A stretch of DNA of 64,000 bases from Methylobacterium sp. J-048 (GCF_022829515.1 NZ_JAKSYL010000100.1:59612-123611); one strand, 5' to 3'; shown: positions 17,655 through 27,226, counted from the first letter of the stretch. Made by a program: numbers and translations. The notes: generated by a model from the sequence alone, not told the origin.

Positions 17655-18818
17655 ATGATCCCGACCCACCCTGAAACCGCAGCGCTCGGCCGGGTCGCGT
17701 TCTTCGGCCATGACCGGATCGAGCCGACGATCCGGAAACGGGTCGGCGCCATCCGGGAATCCGGCTGGTCGGTGGTCGAATACATGTTCGTGCGGGCACG
17801 GGCCGGCCTCGCCGATCCCGTGATCACGGGAGACGTGGTCCCCCTCGGTCAGACCGTGGATCGGCATTACGGAAAGCGGCTGCCGCTGCTCGCGCTCGGG
17901 ATCGCCCGGGCGCTCGCGCGGTGGCGCGACCTGCGCGCCGCCGACGTGGTCTATGTCCGCAACCTCGACATGGCCCTGGTCGCCTGGGCCTCGATCCGGC
18001 TCGCCGGCAGCCGCGCGCCCCTGGTCTACGAGGTGCTCGACATCCAGCGGTTGATGGTGCGGCCGGACAGGGTCGGACGGATCGCCCGGGCGGTCGAGCG
18101 CTGGATCCTGCGCCGCAGCGCGCTCCTCGTCGTCAGCGCACCGGACTTCGTGACCCGCTATTTCGCGCCGGTCCAGGGCTTCTCGGGTCCGTGGCACCTG
18201 CTCGAGAACAAGGTGATGGCCCACCGCCTCGCCGAGGTGGCGCACCGGCTCGATCGCGGCCGCGTCGCTGGTCCGCCCTGGGTGATCGGCTGGTTCGGCA
18301 CGCTGCGCTGCCGCCGGAGCCTGACGATCCTCGCAGCGATCGCGCGGGCGCTCGGCAATTCGGTGCGGATCGTCATCGCGGGCCGGCTCTCGGAGGAGGA
18401 TATCGACCCGCAGGATTTCGCCGCGACGCTGGGCCGGCATCCCAACATGACGTTCCGCGGCCCCTATGCCAATCCCGGTGAGTTGCCCGACATCTATGGC
18501 GGCGTCCACTTCAGTTGGGCGGTCGATTACTTAGATGACGGCCTGAACTCGGACTGGCTGCTGCCGAACCGGCTCTACGAGGGCGGCCTGTGCGGGGCGC
18601 TGACGCTGGCGCGCGCCGAGACCGCCACCGGCCGCTACGCCGAGGCCGAGGGGTTCGGCTGGGCGTTCCCGGAGCCGCTGGAGGACTCGGTGATCGCGTT
18701 CCTGCGCACTCTCGACGGCGCGACCTACGCGCAGATGCAGGGCGGCCTCCTCGCCTGCGAGACCTCGAAATTCGTCGACACGCACGGCATGCGGGATCTG
18801 CTGGCGCGGATCGCGTGA
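17655..18818 (+). CDS. Glycosyltransferase, GT-B-like
   Basis: A 387-residue protein starting with GRVAFFGHDRIEPTIRKRV. Residues 90-140 contain ADVVYVRNLDMALVAW and YEVLDIQ, then the linker VVSAPDFVTRYF. The C-terminal Rossmann half has WVIGWFGTLRCRRSL, RIVIAGRLSEED and NRLYEGGLCGAL, typical of a nucleotide-sugar binding site in GT4-like enzymes. It belongs to the exopolysaccharide locus, but the sugar is unknown. No strong ribosome-binding site precedes ATG 17655, and upstream sequence is repeat DNA, so the promoter may lie within the repeat block. Confidence 0.78.
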   Translation: MIPTHPETAALGRVAFFGHDRIEPTIRKRVGAIRESGWSVVEYMFVRARAGLADPVITGDVVPLGQTVDRHYGKRLPLLALGIARALARWRDLRAADVVYVRNLDMALVAWASIRLAGSRAPLVYEVLDIQRLMVRPDRVGRIARAVERWILRRSALLVVSAPDFVTRYFAPVQGFSGPWHLLENKVMAHRLAEVAHRLDRGRVAGPPWVIGWFGTLRCRRSLTILAAIARALGNSVRIVIAGRLSEEDIDPQDFAATLGRHPNMTFRGPYANPGELPDIYGGVHFSWAVDYLDDGLNSDWLLPNRLYEGGLCGALTLARAETATGRYAEAEGFGWAFPEPLEDSVIAFLRTLDGATYAQMQGGLLACETSKFVDTHGMRDLLARIA

Positions 18819-19504
18819 TCGGCTGGCCGACGGCCGGCGAATCGGGTGCCCTCGGATCCGTCCGGCGCGCGCGTCGGCCTCGATTCGCCGGCGATTCGCC
18901 CCGCTCGGGCCGTCACGAAGCCCGGGACCGTCGAGGCGTCCGAAAAACCAGTCCCTATAGACCCTATATTCCGCGAAAACTGTCTTTCATGCGGCTGATC
19001 GCTCGCGTGTGCGACGCGAGCGCGAATCGAATTTGAACCGGCAAAATAGAGCGGCGAATACGGATTCCGATGACTGAATTCGACGCCGAGAACGTCCGCT
19101 CACACGGATGAAAACACCGGGGCCGCAGGTTTGATATTACGGCCCGCCAAAACTTCAGCTCGATCGCTCCGATACCGGCGCAATGGCCTGACGAACAGTC
19201 GCACACATGAAAAGAGCTGGCGAATGCCGGGCAAGATCTTTCAGAGACGCCACCCTTGATCGGACGACTCGCTACGTACGTAGTTCGTAACTGAATTAAC
19301 TTGCGTAGAAATTTAATCAAACAGACGCCGATAGGGTATTTACAGCGCATTTTACGAAAGTTAGCATTATATCCGCGGTCATCGAGAGCCATCCAATAAG
19401 GCTCCGGACGGACCGCAATCCGCCAGTGTCACGCCGATGGCGAGTTCATTGGGTTCCTACGCCCTCGTCTGACAATGGGCTCCTGCGAAAGGGGGTAACT
19501 TCTT
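18819..19504. other. AT-rich intergenic region upstream of LuxR-type regulator
   Basis: A 686-bp gap. Its 3' half (about 19010-19400) is clearly richer in A/T than its surroundings. It contains a perfect 12-bp palindrome CTACGTACGTAG at 19272-19283 and several A/T tracts. A 142-codon minus-strand frame (18964-19392) crosses it but has Cys/Ser/Ile-rich composition unlike local genes and no recognisable domain, so I do not call it. Most likely this is the regulatory region for the gene at 19505, possibly with a small RNA or acquired DNA. Confidence 0.4.
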
Positions 19505-20332
19505 ATGGCCAGTCTTGGTACTCGCGACGAACGCGTCATCGTTGCGCGGGATAGTCTCCAAAGCCGCAACGGCTTTTCGGGCGCCCATGACGGTGACGGT
19601 CCGGCCGTCATCGAGCAGCGGGACCCGACGCTGGCCCGCACGAACCGCATCGTGATCATCGATCGGCGGCAGCTCGTCGGCCGATGCCTGGCGGCGTCCC
19701 TCCGGGAAGCCGACAAGGACACCGTGTTCGAGGTCTTCCCGGACATCGAGAGCTGGAAGCGCCAGACGCCGTTCGCGGCCGCCAACGTGGTCGTGCTGTG
19801 CCGGCCGGACGGCAACCTGTCGGAGACCGAGTGGGCCGAGATCACCCGGGAGCTGGCGCTGCTGCAGGGCGAGGCCGACGCCCCGCCGGTGGCGGTCATC
19901 TCGGACGGGGAGAACCTCGACCAGATCGTGCGGACCATCAAACTCGGGGTGAAGGGCTACATCCCGACCACGACCTCCGTCGACATCGCGCTGCAGGCGC
20001 TCCAGCTCGTCCAGGCGGGCGGCGTCTACATCCCGGCGGAATGCCTGTTCCCGCTTCTCGCCAGCATCAAGGTCGAGGAGCCGGTCGAAGCCGGCGAGGA
20101 TGAGATCTTCTCCCCCCGCCAGCTCTGCGTCGCCCGGGCTTTGCGCAAGGGCACGCCGAACAAGATCATCGCCTACGAGCTGAACATGTGCGAGAGCACG
20201 GTGAAGGTTCACGTCCGCAACATCATGAAGAAGTTGAAGGCGAAGAACCGCACCGAGGTCGCGTACCTGACCAACAAGTATTTCTTGCGCGAGGATTCAA
20301 GCCTGGCCAGCGTGAAGGCCCCGGCGGCCTGA
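19505..20332 (+). CDS. LuxR-type transcriptional regulator with degenerate receiver domain
   Basis: A 275-residue NarL/FixJ-like regulator. Residues 46-170 have the shape of a receiver domain (RIVIIDRRQLVGR start and GVKGYIPTT with the conserved Lys). However, the strand expected to end in the phosphoacceptor Asp reads ANVVVLCRPDG, so no Asp sits at the usual place. Residues 205-265 form a LuxR HTH (FSPRQLCVARALRKG and ESTVKVHVRNIMKKL). It likely binds DNA without classical phosphorylation. Position between export genes and ugd suggests control of exopolysaccharide synthesis. AAAGGGGG precedes the start. Confidence 0.86.
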   Translation: MASLGTRDERVIVARDSLQSRNGFSGAHDGDGPAVIEQRDPTLARTNRIVIIDRRQLVGRCLAASLREADKDTVFEVFPDIESWKRQTPFAAANVVVLCRPDGNLSETEWAEITRELALLQGEADAPPVAVISDGENLDQIVRTIKLGVKGYIPTTTSVDIALQALQLVQAGGVYIPAECLFPLLASIKVEEPVEAGEDEIFSPRQLCVARALRKGTPNKIIAYELNMCESTVKVHVRNIMKKLKAKNRTEVAYLTNKYFLREDSSLASVKAPAA

Positions 20333-20359
20333 TCGCCGCCGGACGAAGACCCGCACGAC

Positions 20360-20401
20360 ACAAAGCCGTGTCCGATCCCTTGTGATCGGACACGGCTTTG
20401 T
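20360..20401. terminator. Bidirectional rho-independent-type terminator
   Basis: A perfect 18-bp stem (20360-20377 / 20384-20401, ACAAAGCCGTGTCCGATC) with a CCTTGT loop. It lies between the convergent regulator (ends 20332) and ugd (ends 20476). A-rich and T-rich ends on both sides make it usable in both directions. Confidence 0.85.
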
Positions 20402-20475
20402 CGTTGTGTGCCGCATTGGCAGCCGCTGCCGAGGCCTCGCCCCGATCGCCCGATCCGGCAACCCGGGCGGGCGTT

Positions 20476-21858
20476 TCAGCCGGCGGCGAGGAGCGACCGG
20501 ACCGTCACCTCGGGCGACGTCGCCGGCCGGGCGTACTCCCGATCGAAAGCCGGTTCCTCGGGGCGGCCGACGCTGCTGTAGGAAAATCCGTGGAGCCGGG
20601 CCTCCTCGGGCCGGTAGACGTTGCGCAGGTCCACCAGGATCGGCGCCCGCATGGTGGCGCGCAGCCGCGCCAGATCCAGCGCCCGGAAGGCGTTCCACTC
20701 GGTGACGATCACCAGGGCGTCCGCGCCGTCCGCACAATCGTAGGGATCCTGCGCGAAATCGACCCTGGGCAGGAGCGGCCGGGCCTGGTCCATCCCCTCC
20801 GGATCGTAGGCCCGGACCTGGGCGCCGGCATCCTGCAGGCCGGTGACGATCGCGAGCGCGGGCGCGTCGCGCATGTCGTCGGTGTTCGGCTTGAAGGTCA
20901 GGCCCAGCACCGCGATCGTCTTGCCGCGGACCCCGCCGCAGGCCCGGATCACCTTGCGGGCCATGCCGCGCTTCCTCTGGTCGTTGACCGCGACCACGGT
21001 CTCGACGAGCCGCAGGGGCGTGCCGGCATCCTGGGCGGTCTTGACCAGGGCCAGCGTGTCCTTGGGGAAGCACGAGCCGCCGTAGCCCGGCCCCGCATGC
21101 AGGAACTTGCCGCCGATCCGGTTGTCGAGCCCCATGCCGCGGGCGACCTGCTGGACGTCGGCGCCGACCTGCTCGCAGAGATCCGCGATCTCGTTGATGA
21201 AGGTGATCTTGGCGGCCAGGAACGCGTTGGCGGCGTACTTGGTCAGCTCCGCGGTGCGCCGCGCGGTGACCAGGATCGGCGCCTGGTTGAGGTAGAGCGG
21301 CCGGTAGACCTCGCGCATCACCGCCTCGGCGCGGGGATCCTCGGTGCCGACCACGATGCGGTCCGGCCGCTTGAAGTCGGAGATGGCCGCGCCCTCGCGC
21401 AAGAATTCCGGGTTCGACACCACGGCGAAGTCGGCATCGGGCCGGATCTCGCGGATGATGCGCTCGACCTCGTCGCCGGTGCCCACCGGCACGGTCGACT
21501 TGGTCACCACTACGGTGAACCGGGTCAGCGCCCGGGCGATGCTGCGGGCCGCCTGATAGACGTAGGACAGGTCGGCGAAGCCGTCGCCGCGACGGGACGG
21601 GGTGCCCACCGCGATGAACACCGCGTCGGCCTCCGCGACCGCCGCCTCCAGCTCGGCGACGAAGGACAGCCGGCCCTGGCGGACGTTGTCGGCGACCAGC
21701 GCGCCGAGTTCCGGTTCGAAGATCGGAATCTGCCCGGCATTCAGCGCGTCGATCCGGTCGCGATTGCTGTCGACGCACACGACGCTGTGGCCGAAATCGG
21801 CCAGGCACGCTCCGGAGACCAGCCCGACATAGCCCGACCCGACCATCGTGATGTTCAT
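20476..21858 (-). CDS. ugd: UDP-glucose 6-dehydrogenase
   Basis: A 460-residue enzyme that oxidises UDP-glucose to UDP-glucuronate in two NAD-dependent steps, supplying an acidic precursor for exopolysaccharide. The N-terminal NAD motif is VGSGYVGLVSG (6-16). VGTPSRRGDGFADLSY and VTKSTVPVGTG follow. The catalytic Cys263 lies in GYGGSCFPKDT and the C-terminal domain has LGLTFKPNTDDMRDAP. Length and all motifs are standard. It is monocistronic here, facing the LuxR-type regulator across a strong terminator. It could also act on UDP-GlcNAc (WbpA role), which would complete the amino-sugar pathway encoded at 8-13 kb. Confidence 0.96.
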   Translation of the reverse strand: MNITMVGSGYVGLVSGACLADFGHSVVCVDSNRDRIDALNAGQIPIFEPELGALVADNVRQGRLSFVAELEAAVAEADAVFIAVGTPSRRGDGFADLSYVYQAARSIARALTRFTVVVTKSTVPVGTGDEVERIIREIRPDADFAVVSNPEFLREGAAISDFKRPDRIVVGTEDPRAEAVMREVYRPLYLNQAPILVTARRTAELTKYAANAFLAAKITFINEIADLCEQVGADVQQVARGMGLDNRIGGKFLHAGPGYGGSCFPKDTLALVKTAQDAGTPLRLVETVVAVNDQRKRGMARKVIRACGGVRGKTIAVLGLTFKPNTDDMRDAPALAIVTGLQDAGAQVRAYDPEGMDQARPLLPRVDFAQDPYDCADGADALVIVTEWNAFRALDLARLRATMRAPILVDLRNVYRPEEARLHGFSYSSVGRPEEPAFDREYARPATSPEVTVRSLLAAG

Positions 21859-22224
21859 GCTTGCCTCGTCGCACCGCGAACGCCTGGATATCCTGGTCTA
21901 CGGCGCGGGCATCGGCGCGGCACCTCAGGACTTAGGCGTAGGGGCGGTCGGCGAGACGGCGTACGGCAGCGGCGCGATCCCGCCCGGCGGCCCGGCCCCC
22001 CGAGGACCGGCAGGAGGCCATCAAGAGGCCGCCGCAAGACCGGGTGCGATACCTCGCTTGGCTTAGCCCCCGCAGATCCCGCGATGTCCAGGACACGCGC
22101 GTGAGATCAACCAGCCTAAAAGCTAAGTCTTTTTCGCTCCTTTTAGGCCTGGAACTCGAGGTGTTTAGGCGGGCAGGATCGTAGGGCCAAACGCTCTGGG
22201 GGACTTTGGCTGGGGAGAGTCCAT
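21859..22224. promoter_or_regulatory. Divergent intergenic region with 9-bp dyad
   Basis: A 366-bp gap between ugd (minus) and a DUF6894 gene (plus). A dyad GCCTAAAAG-17-CTTTTAGGC occupies 22114-22148. Because both genes start away from it, it is more likely an operator or 5' leader structure than a terminator. No gene is supported in the rest. Confidence 0.4.
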
Positions 22225-22446
22225 TTGGCCGCGCGCTTCTACTTCGAGTTGGCGAACGCAGAGATCACGTTGCACGACACGACCGGCGTCGAGGCCACCG
22301 ACCTCGCGGAGGCCCTGATCGAGGCGCGCAGCGTCATCGCCGAGATGGCCGACGAGATCGCCGAGGAGCCTGCGGGGCCGCCCTGGACCCTGCTGGTGCG
22401 CGACGAGGCCGGCTGGCTCGTCGGACGCCTGCCGATTCGGAAATGA
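22225..22446 (+). CDS. DUF6894-type small protein
   Basis: A 73-residue protein with a TTG start; GGGGAG lies eight bases upstream. RFYFELANAEITLHDTTGVEATDLAEAL at residues 4-31 (here split: RFYFELAN, then DTTGVEA) and the closing LLVRDEAGWLVGRLPIRK match the compact alpha/beta DUF6894 fold common in Methylobacterium and Bradyrhizobium. Function is unknown. A paralogue sits at 33005-33226; both end in RLPIRK/RLPIRR. It is followed closely by another small gene. Confidence 0.8.
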   Translation: MAARFYFELANAEITLHDTTGVEATDLAEALIEARSVIAEMADEIAEEPAGPPWTLLVRDEAGWLVGRLPIRK

Positions 22447-22517
22447 CCCGCCCCGGGCTTTACCTATTGTTAACCATTCGCTCGGAGGGTCGGGCCAGCC
22501 TTCGATCAAGGGCAGCC

Positions 22518-22745
22518 ATGGCCAGACCGACCGCCTCGTCCTCCAACGTTCTGCGCGCTGCGGCGCTGGCGGACGCCATGGCGACCGACATGGCCTCCAC
22601 CGCCGAGGCCCTGGCCTGCGCCGGCGATCCCGAGACCGCCGAGACGCTCCGCGCGTTGGCGCGACACAACCGGGTCCTGGCACTCAAGATCCGGACGACG
22701 CGGGGCCTCGCGCAGGATAGGATCGGGCTGGCGCGCATTTTCTGA
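22518..22745 (+). CDS. Small hypothetical protein
   Basis: A 75-residue, Ala-rich, mostly helical protein starting MARPTASSSNVLRAAALADAM, with no signal peptide or TM segment. AAGGGC precedes the ATG. I do not recognise a family. It lies 71 bp after the DUF6894 gene in the same direction and converges on the MCP gene, so the two small genes may share a transcript. Confidence 0.6.
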   Translation: MARPTASSSNVLRAAALADAMATDMASTAEALACAGDPETAETLRALARHNRVLALKIRTTRGLAQDRIGLARIF

Positions 22746-22894
22746 TTGGGGACCTCCGGGCTCCTCGCTCCCGCGCAGATCCTGTCGCGACCGCTTCCGC
22801 CCGGTTCGGCCAGCCATCAGCCATCCCCGCGCTCGGCTTGCGGGGAGGGAGGGGACCAGCGCCTCGCCTCGTCCCGAGATGCATTCGGGCCCCG

Positions 22895-24598
22895 TCACGC
22901 CGCGCGCAGGGTAGCCAGGAAGCGGTCGACCTCAGCCGAGAGCCGCTCGGACTGGCGGGACAGCCCGGTGGCCGCCGAGAGCACATGGCCGGCCGCCTCA
23001 CCCGTCTGCTCGGAGGCGTCCGCGACGCCGACGATGTTGCCGGTCACCTCCTTCGTCCCGACGGTCGCCTGGGCGATGTTGCGCACGATCTCCTGCGTCG
23101 CCGCCCCCTGCTGCCGCACCGCCGCGGCGATCGAACGGGCCACGCCGTCGATCTCGCGGATCCGCCCTGTGATCGTGTCGATCGCGCCCACGGCCGCGCC
23201 GGTCACCCCCTGAATGCGGCTGATCTGGCCGGCGATTTCTTCCGTCGCCTTGGCGGTCTGGCCGGCCAGCTCCTTGACCTCGGTGGCGACCACGGCGAAG
23301 CCCCGGCCCGCATCGCCGGCGCGCGCCGCCTCGATCGTGGCGTTCAGCGCCAGCAGGTTGGTCTGGCTGGCGATGGCCGAGATCATCTGCATCACGTCGC
23401 CGATCCGGGCGGCCGCCGCGCTCAGCTCGGCGACCAGGGCGGCGGTCTGATCGGCCTCGCCGACCGCCCTCTGGGCGAGATCGGTCGACCCCTGCACCTG
23501 CCGGCCGATCTCCTGGATCGAGCCGCCGAGCTCCTCGGTGGCAGCCGCCACCGTGGTGACGTTGGCCGCGGCCTCCTCGGCGGCGGTCGCCACCGCGCCG
23601 GACCGGCTGCCGGCCTCCTGGGCGATGTCCGTCATCACCCGGGCGGTGGCCTGCAGCTCGGTCGCCGAAGACGCGACCTGCTCGACGATGCCGGCGACCG
23701 CCTGCTCGAAGCTCTGGGCCAGTTCCAGCCGGGCGCGCCTGCGATCAGCCGAAGCCGCGGCATCGGCGGCCCGCTTGCGCTCAGCCTCCTCGGCGGCGCT
23801 GCGGGCGACGCTCGCCTTGATGCCCTCGACGGCGCGCCCGACGGCGCCGATCTCGTCGCCGCGCTGCGCCTCCGCGATGGTGGCGTCGATCTCGCCCTTC
23901 GCCATGCGCTGCAGGACGGTGACGAGGCTGCCGAGGGGCCGCGTCACGCCGAACAACAGAATCACGGCCGAGAGGCCGAGGGCCGCGAGCAGCCCCGCCG
24001 CGGCCGATCCGATCAGGACCAGCCGCGCCTGCTTCGCCGCCGCCTCGGTGGCGTTCTTGCCGTCGGCGAGGCGGGCATCGACCCGCCCCTCGTAAACCCG
24101 TGCGGTCTCGTCGAACCGCTTTGCGATCTGTCGGCTGGCCACCACGGCCAGCTGCGTCGCGGCAGCTCGATCGTCCTTGAGGGCGAGGACGTTGGATCTG
24201 TCGAGGACGTCATAATACGCGCGGGCTATCTCTCCGATTTCCATCAGCAGATCTCGGACCTCCTTCTTGAGGGATCCCGCCGCGAGAGTCTCGATATTGT
24301 CGGCTGTCCGTTTCACCGCATCCAGATAGCTCTTCTCGAAATTCGGGACCTCGCTCGCTGGCTGGCCGATGATGATGTCGCGGTTCATGAGGCCGGCGAT
24401 CTGGAAATCCTCCCGCACCTGCGAGAAGGCCTTCAGTCTTGCGACGTAATAGTCCACCAGAACATGATTACGCTCAGTTATATCTCCGAGCATACTCAGC
24501 GTATAGTAGATTGTTCCGGCCGTTACGATCGAAATGATCAATATCGGCACGGACATCTTGTATACAATTTTAATTTTTTCGAGGATTTTCATATGCAA
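22895..24598 (-). CDS. Methyl-accepting chemotaxis protein
   Basis: A 567-residue transmembrane receptor. TM1 spans about residues 15-35 ([18 protein letters not shown]), a periplasmic four-helix-bundle-type sensor of about 150 residues follows, and TM2 is near 190-215. A HAMP domain then leads to the cytoplasmic signalling hairpin, with tip [21 protein letters not shown] (about 405-425). It reports ligand binding through CheW to CheA. No C-terminal CheR-docking pentapeptide is visible (ends FLATLRAA). It stands alone, away from the che operon at 41 kb. ATG 24598 and ATG 24592 are both possible starts. Confidence 0.93.
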   Translation of the reverse strand: MHMKILEKIKIVYKMSVPILIISIVTAGTIYYTLSMLGDITERNHVLVDYYVARLKAFSQVREDFQIAGLMNRDIIIGQPASEVPNFEKSYLDAVKRTADNIETLAAGSLKKEVRDLLMEIGEIARAYYDVLDRSNVLALKDDRAAATQLAVVASRQIAKRFDETARVYEGRVDARLADGKNATEAAAKQARLVLIGSAAAGLLAALGLSAVILLFGVTRPLGSLVTVLQRMAKGEIDATIAEAQRGDEIGAVGRAVEGIKASVARSAAEEAERKRAADAAASADRRRARLELAQSFEQAVAGIVEQVASSATELQATARVMTDIAQEAGSRSGAVATAAEEAAANVTTVAAATEELGGSIQEIGRQVQGSTDLAQRAVGEADQTAALVAELSAAAARIGDVMQMISAIASQTNLLALNATIEAARAGDAGRGFAVVATEVKELAGQTAKATEEIAGQISRIQGVTGAAVGAIDTITGRIREIDGVARSIAAAVRQQGAATQEIVRNIAQATVGTKEVTGNIVGVADASEQTGEAAGHVLSAATGLSRQSERLSAEVDRFLATLRAA

Positions 24599-25190
24599 TG
24601 TCTCTAAATTGACCCGACCGCATATTAAAATCCTTCGGCAAAACCTATCAAGTGGCTTGACACGAACATTTATCTCGAATCAGCATGTCTCTAACGCAGC
24701 CTGAGCAATAAGTTTGGCCCTTTTAGCCGGCGTAGATCGCCGGGGAGGCGACGCTCTGAGGGTGGGGTCGGATTGATCGATGGGCCGTCGGCAGGGATGC
24801 GGAGCTTCAGGGCTGACAATCGCGCGCTCCGGCGCCTGGCAGATCTGCCGGATCAGCTCGTCGGAAGCCGATCGAGGGCCGCGCCGTGCGCGCCGATAGT
24901 CATCCAAGGACCCCGTGAGGGCAGGCTCAGCCATGCGGCGATCAACGCCCCGATCGATGGCAACGGCGTGGCGTTCCGCGGGGCCGCCGCCCCGATCACG
25001 TTGCCGGCTCACCGAACCCCGGAGTTCGATTCGACGCACCCGCGGAGGCCGAATCACTATCAGGCCGGGCGGGAGTACTCGCCCCGAGAAAATTCAATAA
25101 AAACGCCTTGAAAAGTGCGTTTTATTGATTGTTCGCGATCGAACAGACTGATAGATTTGCAACATAGCGCTTGACAGGAATTCACCTGCC
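24599..25190. other. Intergenic region, no confident gene
   Basis: A 592-bp gap between divergent genes. The first 80 bases upstream of the MCP gene are AT-rich and likely its promoter. The centre is GC-rich with overlapping frames on both strands (24680-25057 minus, 24773-25111 plus) that lack the strong wobble-position GC bias of neighbours. An A/T-rich imperfect dyad (AATAAAAACGC-CTTGAAAAGT-GCGTTTTATT) at 25097-25127 lies 65 bp before the next gene. Confidence 0.35.
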
Positions 25191-25496
25191 GTGTCCCCCA
25201 CAGAAAGCCAGATCAGCGAACCGAGTGCGACTTTGGCGCTCGATATGGTCGGCCGCGCCTACCTTGCTTTGGCGCTTCTCTACGAAACCACGCATCCGGG
25301 CGAGTTCGAGGGCGTCCAGCAGAAGATTCGGGCGTTCGTCGAGGACAACTTTCGCATCATCCAGGAAACCAGCGGCCGCGGAACGCTTGCCGCCGGGACG
25401 GTCGAGGGCGCGGCCCTCCTCGTGAACAGCGTGCTGGTCGAGGTCGAGAACAAGATCGCCACCATGGTCCGGCCGAGCCGATACATGCAGGGCTAG
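25191..25496 (+). CDS. Small protein of unknown function, paralogue of 25658 gene
   Basis: A 101-residue helical soluble protein with GTG start (AGGA 12 bases upstream). Residues 16-60 (ALDMVGRAYLALALLYETTH, then PGEF and a FVEDNFRIIQET helix) align with residues 43-90 of the next gene. The C-terminus adds an Ala/Val-rich helix and ends near MQG. I do not recognise the family. The pair lies between an MCP gene and a glycosyltransferase and points the same way, separated by 161 bp. A tandem duplication is the simplest reading. Confidence 0.65.
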   Translation: MSPTESQISEPSATLALDMVGRAYLALALLYETTHPGEFEGVQQKIRAFVEDNFRIIQETSGRGTLAAGTVEGAALLVNSVLVEVENKIATMVRPSRYMQG

Positions 25497-25657
25497 GGCG
25501 CTGGCCAGCGAAGGGGGTCTCGGTTCGGCGCAAGCGAGCCGCAGGGGCAAGGGCCTGGAGCCATCCCCGAGGACGGGTACGCCGAATACCCGACTGTTGC
25601 AGTTGAGCCATGAGCCCTTGATAAATCTCGCGCCACGAGCGGGCGACGACAATTGCC

Positions 25658-26041
25658 ATGTCCGAAAGCGTCGACAGTGTTGATGAGGCATGTTACGCCC
25701 TGATAAGGGCCGGAAACAAATTTATCGACACAATGAAGATCAGCGATGATTGCGGCCGAGATTCACACAGTGCGGATGTTGCACTCGAGGTTTTGGTACG
25801 CGCCTATCACGCCCTGGCGGTCGTCTATGAACTCTCGAACCCCGGGGCCTACTTGGCATTGCATGGAAAGATGATGCCGTATCTGCTGGACAGCTTCCGG
25901 GATGCGCAAGCCACGCGAGCCGGCGATCCTGACACCGGCGAACTGTTCAGTGTCGCGCTGGAACGCGTCCGCTGCGCACTGGACGACGTCCAATGCGACG
26001 TGTCGGCCGTCCGGACGCGGAACGGCGAGCGCGATCACTGA
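25658..26041 (+). CDS. Small protein of unknown function, paralogue of 25191 gene
   Basis: A 127-residue soluble, helical protein. Its central part (ALEVLVRAYHALAVVYELSN, PGAY, then LLDSFRDAQAT) matches the shared core of the upstream gene, while its N-terminal 40 residues are unique and acidic. It lacks transmembrane segments and metal or nucleotide motifs. The start has only a weak ribosome-binding site. Function is unknown; conserved hydrophobic helices suggest homo- or hetero-oligomer formation between the two paralogues. Confidence 0.65.
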   Translation: MSESVDSVDEACYALIRAGNKFIDTMKISDDCGRDSHSADVALEVLVRAYHALAVVYELSNPGAYLALHGKMMPYLLDSFRDAQATRAGDPDTGELFSVALERVRCALDDVQCDVSAVRTRNGERDH

Positions 26042-26068
26042 CGAAGCCGATCGGCGATCGGTGCCGTC

Positions 26069-27226
26069 TCAGCGCGCCGGCCGCATGAGCTGCCCCGGCC
26101 CGAGCAGCAGGCGCGCCGCCGAATCCGCCTTGGGAACGCGGCTCGGGATGAGCCACGTGAGCTTGGCCTCCAGCGTCTCGGACAGGATGTGCCGCCAGGC
26201 TCGCGGCGCGTGGAGCAGTTCCCGCAGCGCGGCCGCGTAACCGTGCGAACGTCGGCGGTCGAGGACGCGCCGGTGCTGCCATTTCCGCATCGTGGCGTCG
26301 CGATGGGCCCGCAGGGCCCTGCGCGCCGCCGGTGCCAGTCCCGACCGGGCGATCATCGCGTCGTCGAAGGTGATGATCGCTCCGAGGTCGTCGGTCCGAT
26401 GCTGCGCGCTCAGGGAGTCTGCGCGCTCGATCGCCACGTAGCCGCACGGCGCCGTCACGGCGAACACGGCGCCCGCCGCCAGGGCCTCGACATAAAGGGC
26501 GTAATCCTCGCCGAGCCGCAGCCGCGCGTCGTAGCGCAGGCCGTGGCGCTGCAAGAACGACCGCCGCATGATCGGCTTCAGGAACCCGAGTTCCCGCCGG
26601 TGCTCGCCCGCGCGTCCGATGTTGCCGGCGACGAAGGCCTCGAGCGAGAGGCTCTGCGGCTGGCCCGGCCCGGTCACCAGGCCGGCGACCGCGGCGGCGG
26701 CGTTGCCCCGGACCAGGATGATGTCGTCGGCGATCAGGTCCCAGGTCCGGGGGGCAGCCAGCAACCGGCCCAGGCGCCCGTCCAGGAAGTAGTCGTCGGC
26801 ATCGAGGACGCAGACCAGTCGCGCGGTCGCGACCGCCAGCGCCGCGTTGCGCGCCGCCGCCGGGCCGGCATTGCGCGTCAGCCGCAGCAGCTTCAGCCGG
26901 CCCGAACCGTCGCCGGCGGCTTCCGCGGCCGCGCTGGTGCGGTCGTCGGAGGCGTCGTCGACGACGATGACCTCCGCGACCTCCGGCTGACGCAAGGCCG
27001 AGGCAACCGCGGTCGCGATGGTGGCCTCGGCGTTGCGCGCCGCAATGATGACGCAGACATCCGCTTCGTCGGTCTGGGCCTGGACGCTTCGCACCGGACG
27101 ACTCCAAAGATTCCTCAGGCCGGCGGGGCCGGACGACCGTCCTGCACGGTAGGGAGCCTGCGTGCGGGACGCGAGATCGTCCAAAAGGAGGGCACGGGCG
27201 CCGGATCGGTTCGTCCGAAAGATCAC
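26069..27226 (-). CDS. GT2 glycosyltransferase, ExoU-like
   Basis: A 385-residue family 2 glycosyltransferase with a GTG start and a 54-residue Arg/Ala-rich N-terminal extension. The GT-A domain has VCVIIAARNAEATI, VIVVDDASDD, GPAAARNAAL and the DXD motif LDADDYF. RLGEDYALYVEALAAG matches ExoU/ExoW-type enzymes. It shares order and motifs with the GT at 33667 (LGFLKPIMRR / LGYLKPMLRA), suggesting two related transferases acting in the same repeat unit. It is divergent from the GH16 gene. Confidence 0.86.
   Translation of the reverse strand: MIFRTNRSGARALLLDDLASRTQAPYRAGRSSGPAGLRNLWSRPVRSVQAQTDEADVCVIIAARNAEATIATAVASALRQPEVAEVIVVDDASDDRTSAAAEAAGDGSGRLKLLRLTRNAGPAAARNAALAVATARLVCVLDADDYFLDGRLGRLLAAPRTWDLIADDIILVRGNAAAAVAGLVTGPGQPQSLSLEAFVAGNIGRAGEHRRELGFLKPIMRRSFLQRHGLRYDARLRLGEDYALYVEALAAGAVFAVTAPCGYVAIERADSLSAQHRTDDLGAIITFDDAMIARSGLAPAARRALRAHRDATMRKWQHRRVLDRRRSHGYAAALRELLHAPRAWRHILSETLEAKLTWLIPSRVPKADSAARLLLGPGQLMRPAR

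Noticed and set aside
18964..19392. 142-codon minus-strand frame in the AT-rich island
   Set aside because: Unusual composition, no ribosome-binding site and no recognised domain; more likely a chance frame in AT-rich DNA.
24680..25057. 125-codon minus-strand frame between MCP and small gene pair
   Set aside because: Weak wobble-position bias, Arg/Pro-rich and competing with a plus-strand frame; no motif. Could be an old gene remnant but unsupported.
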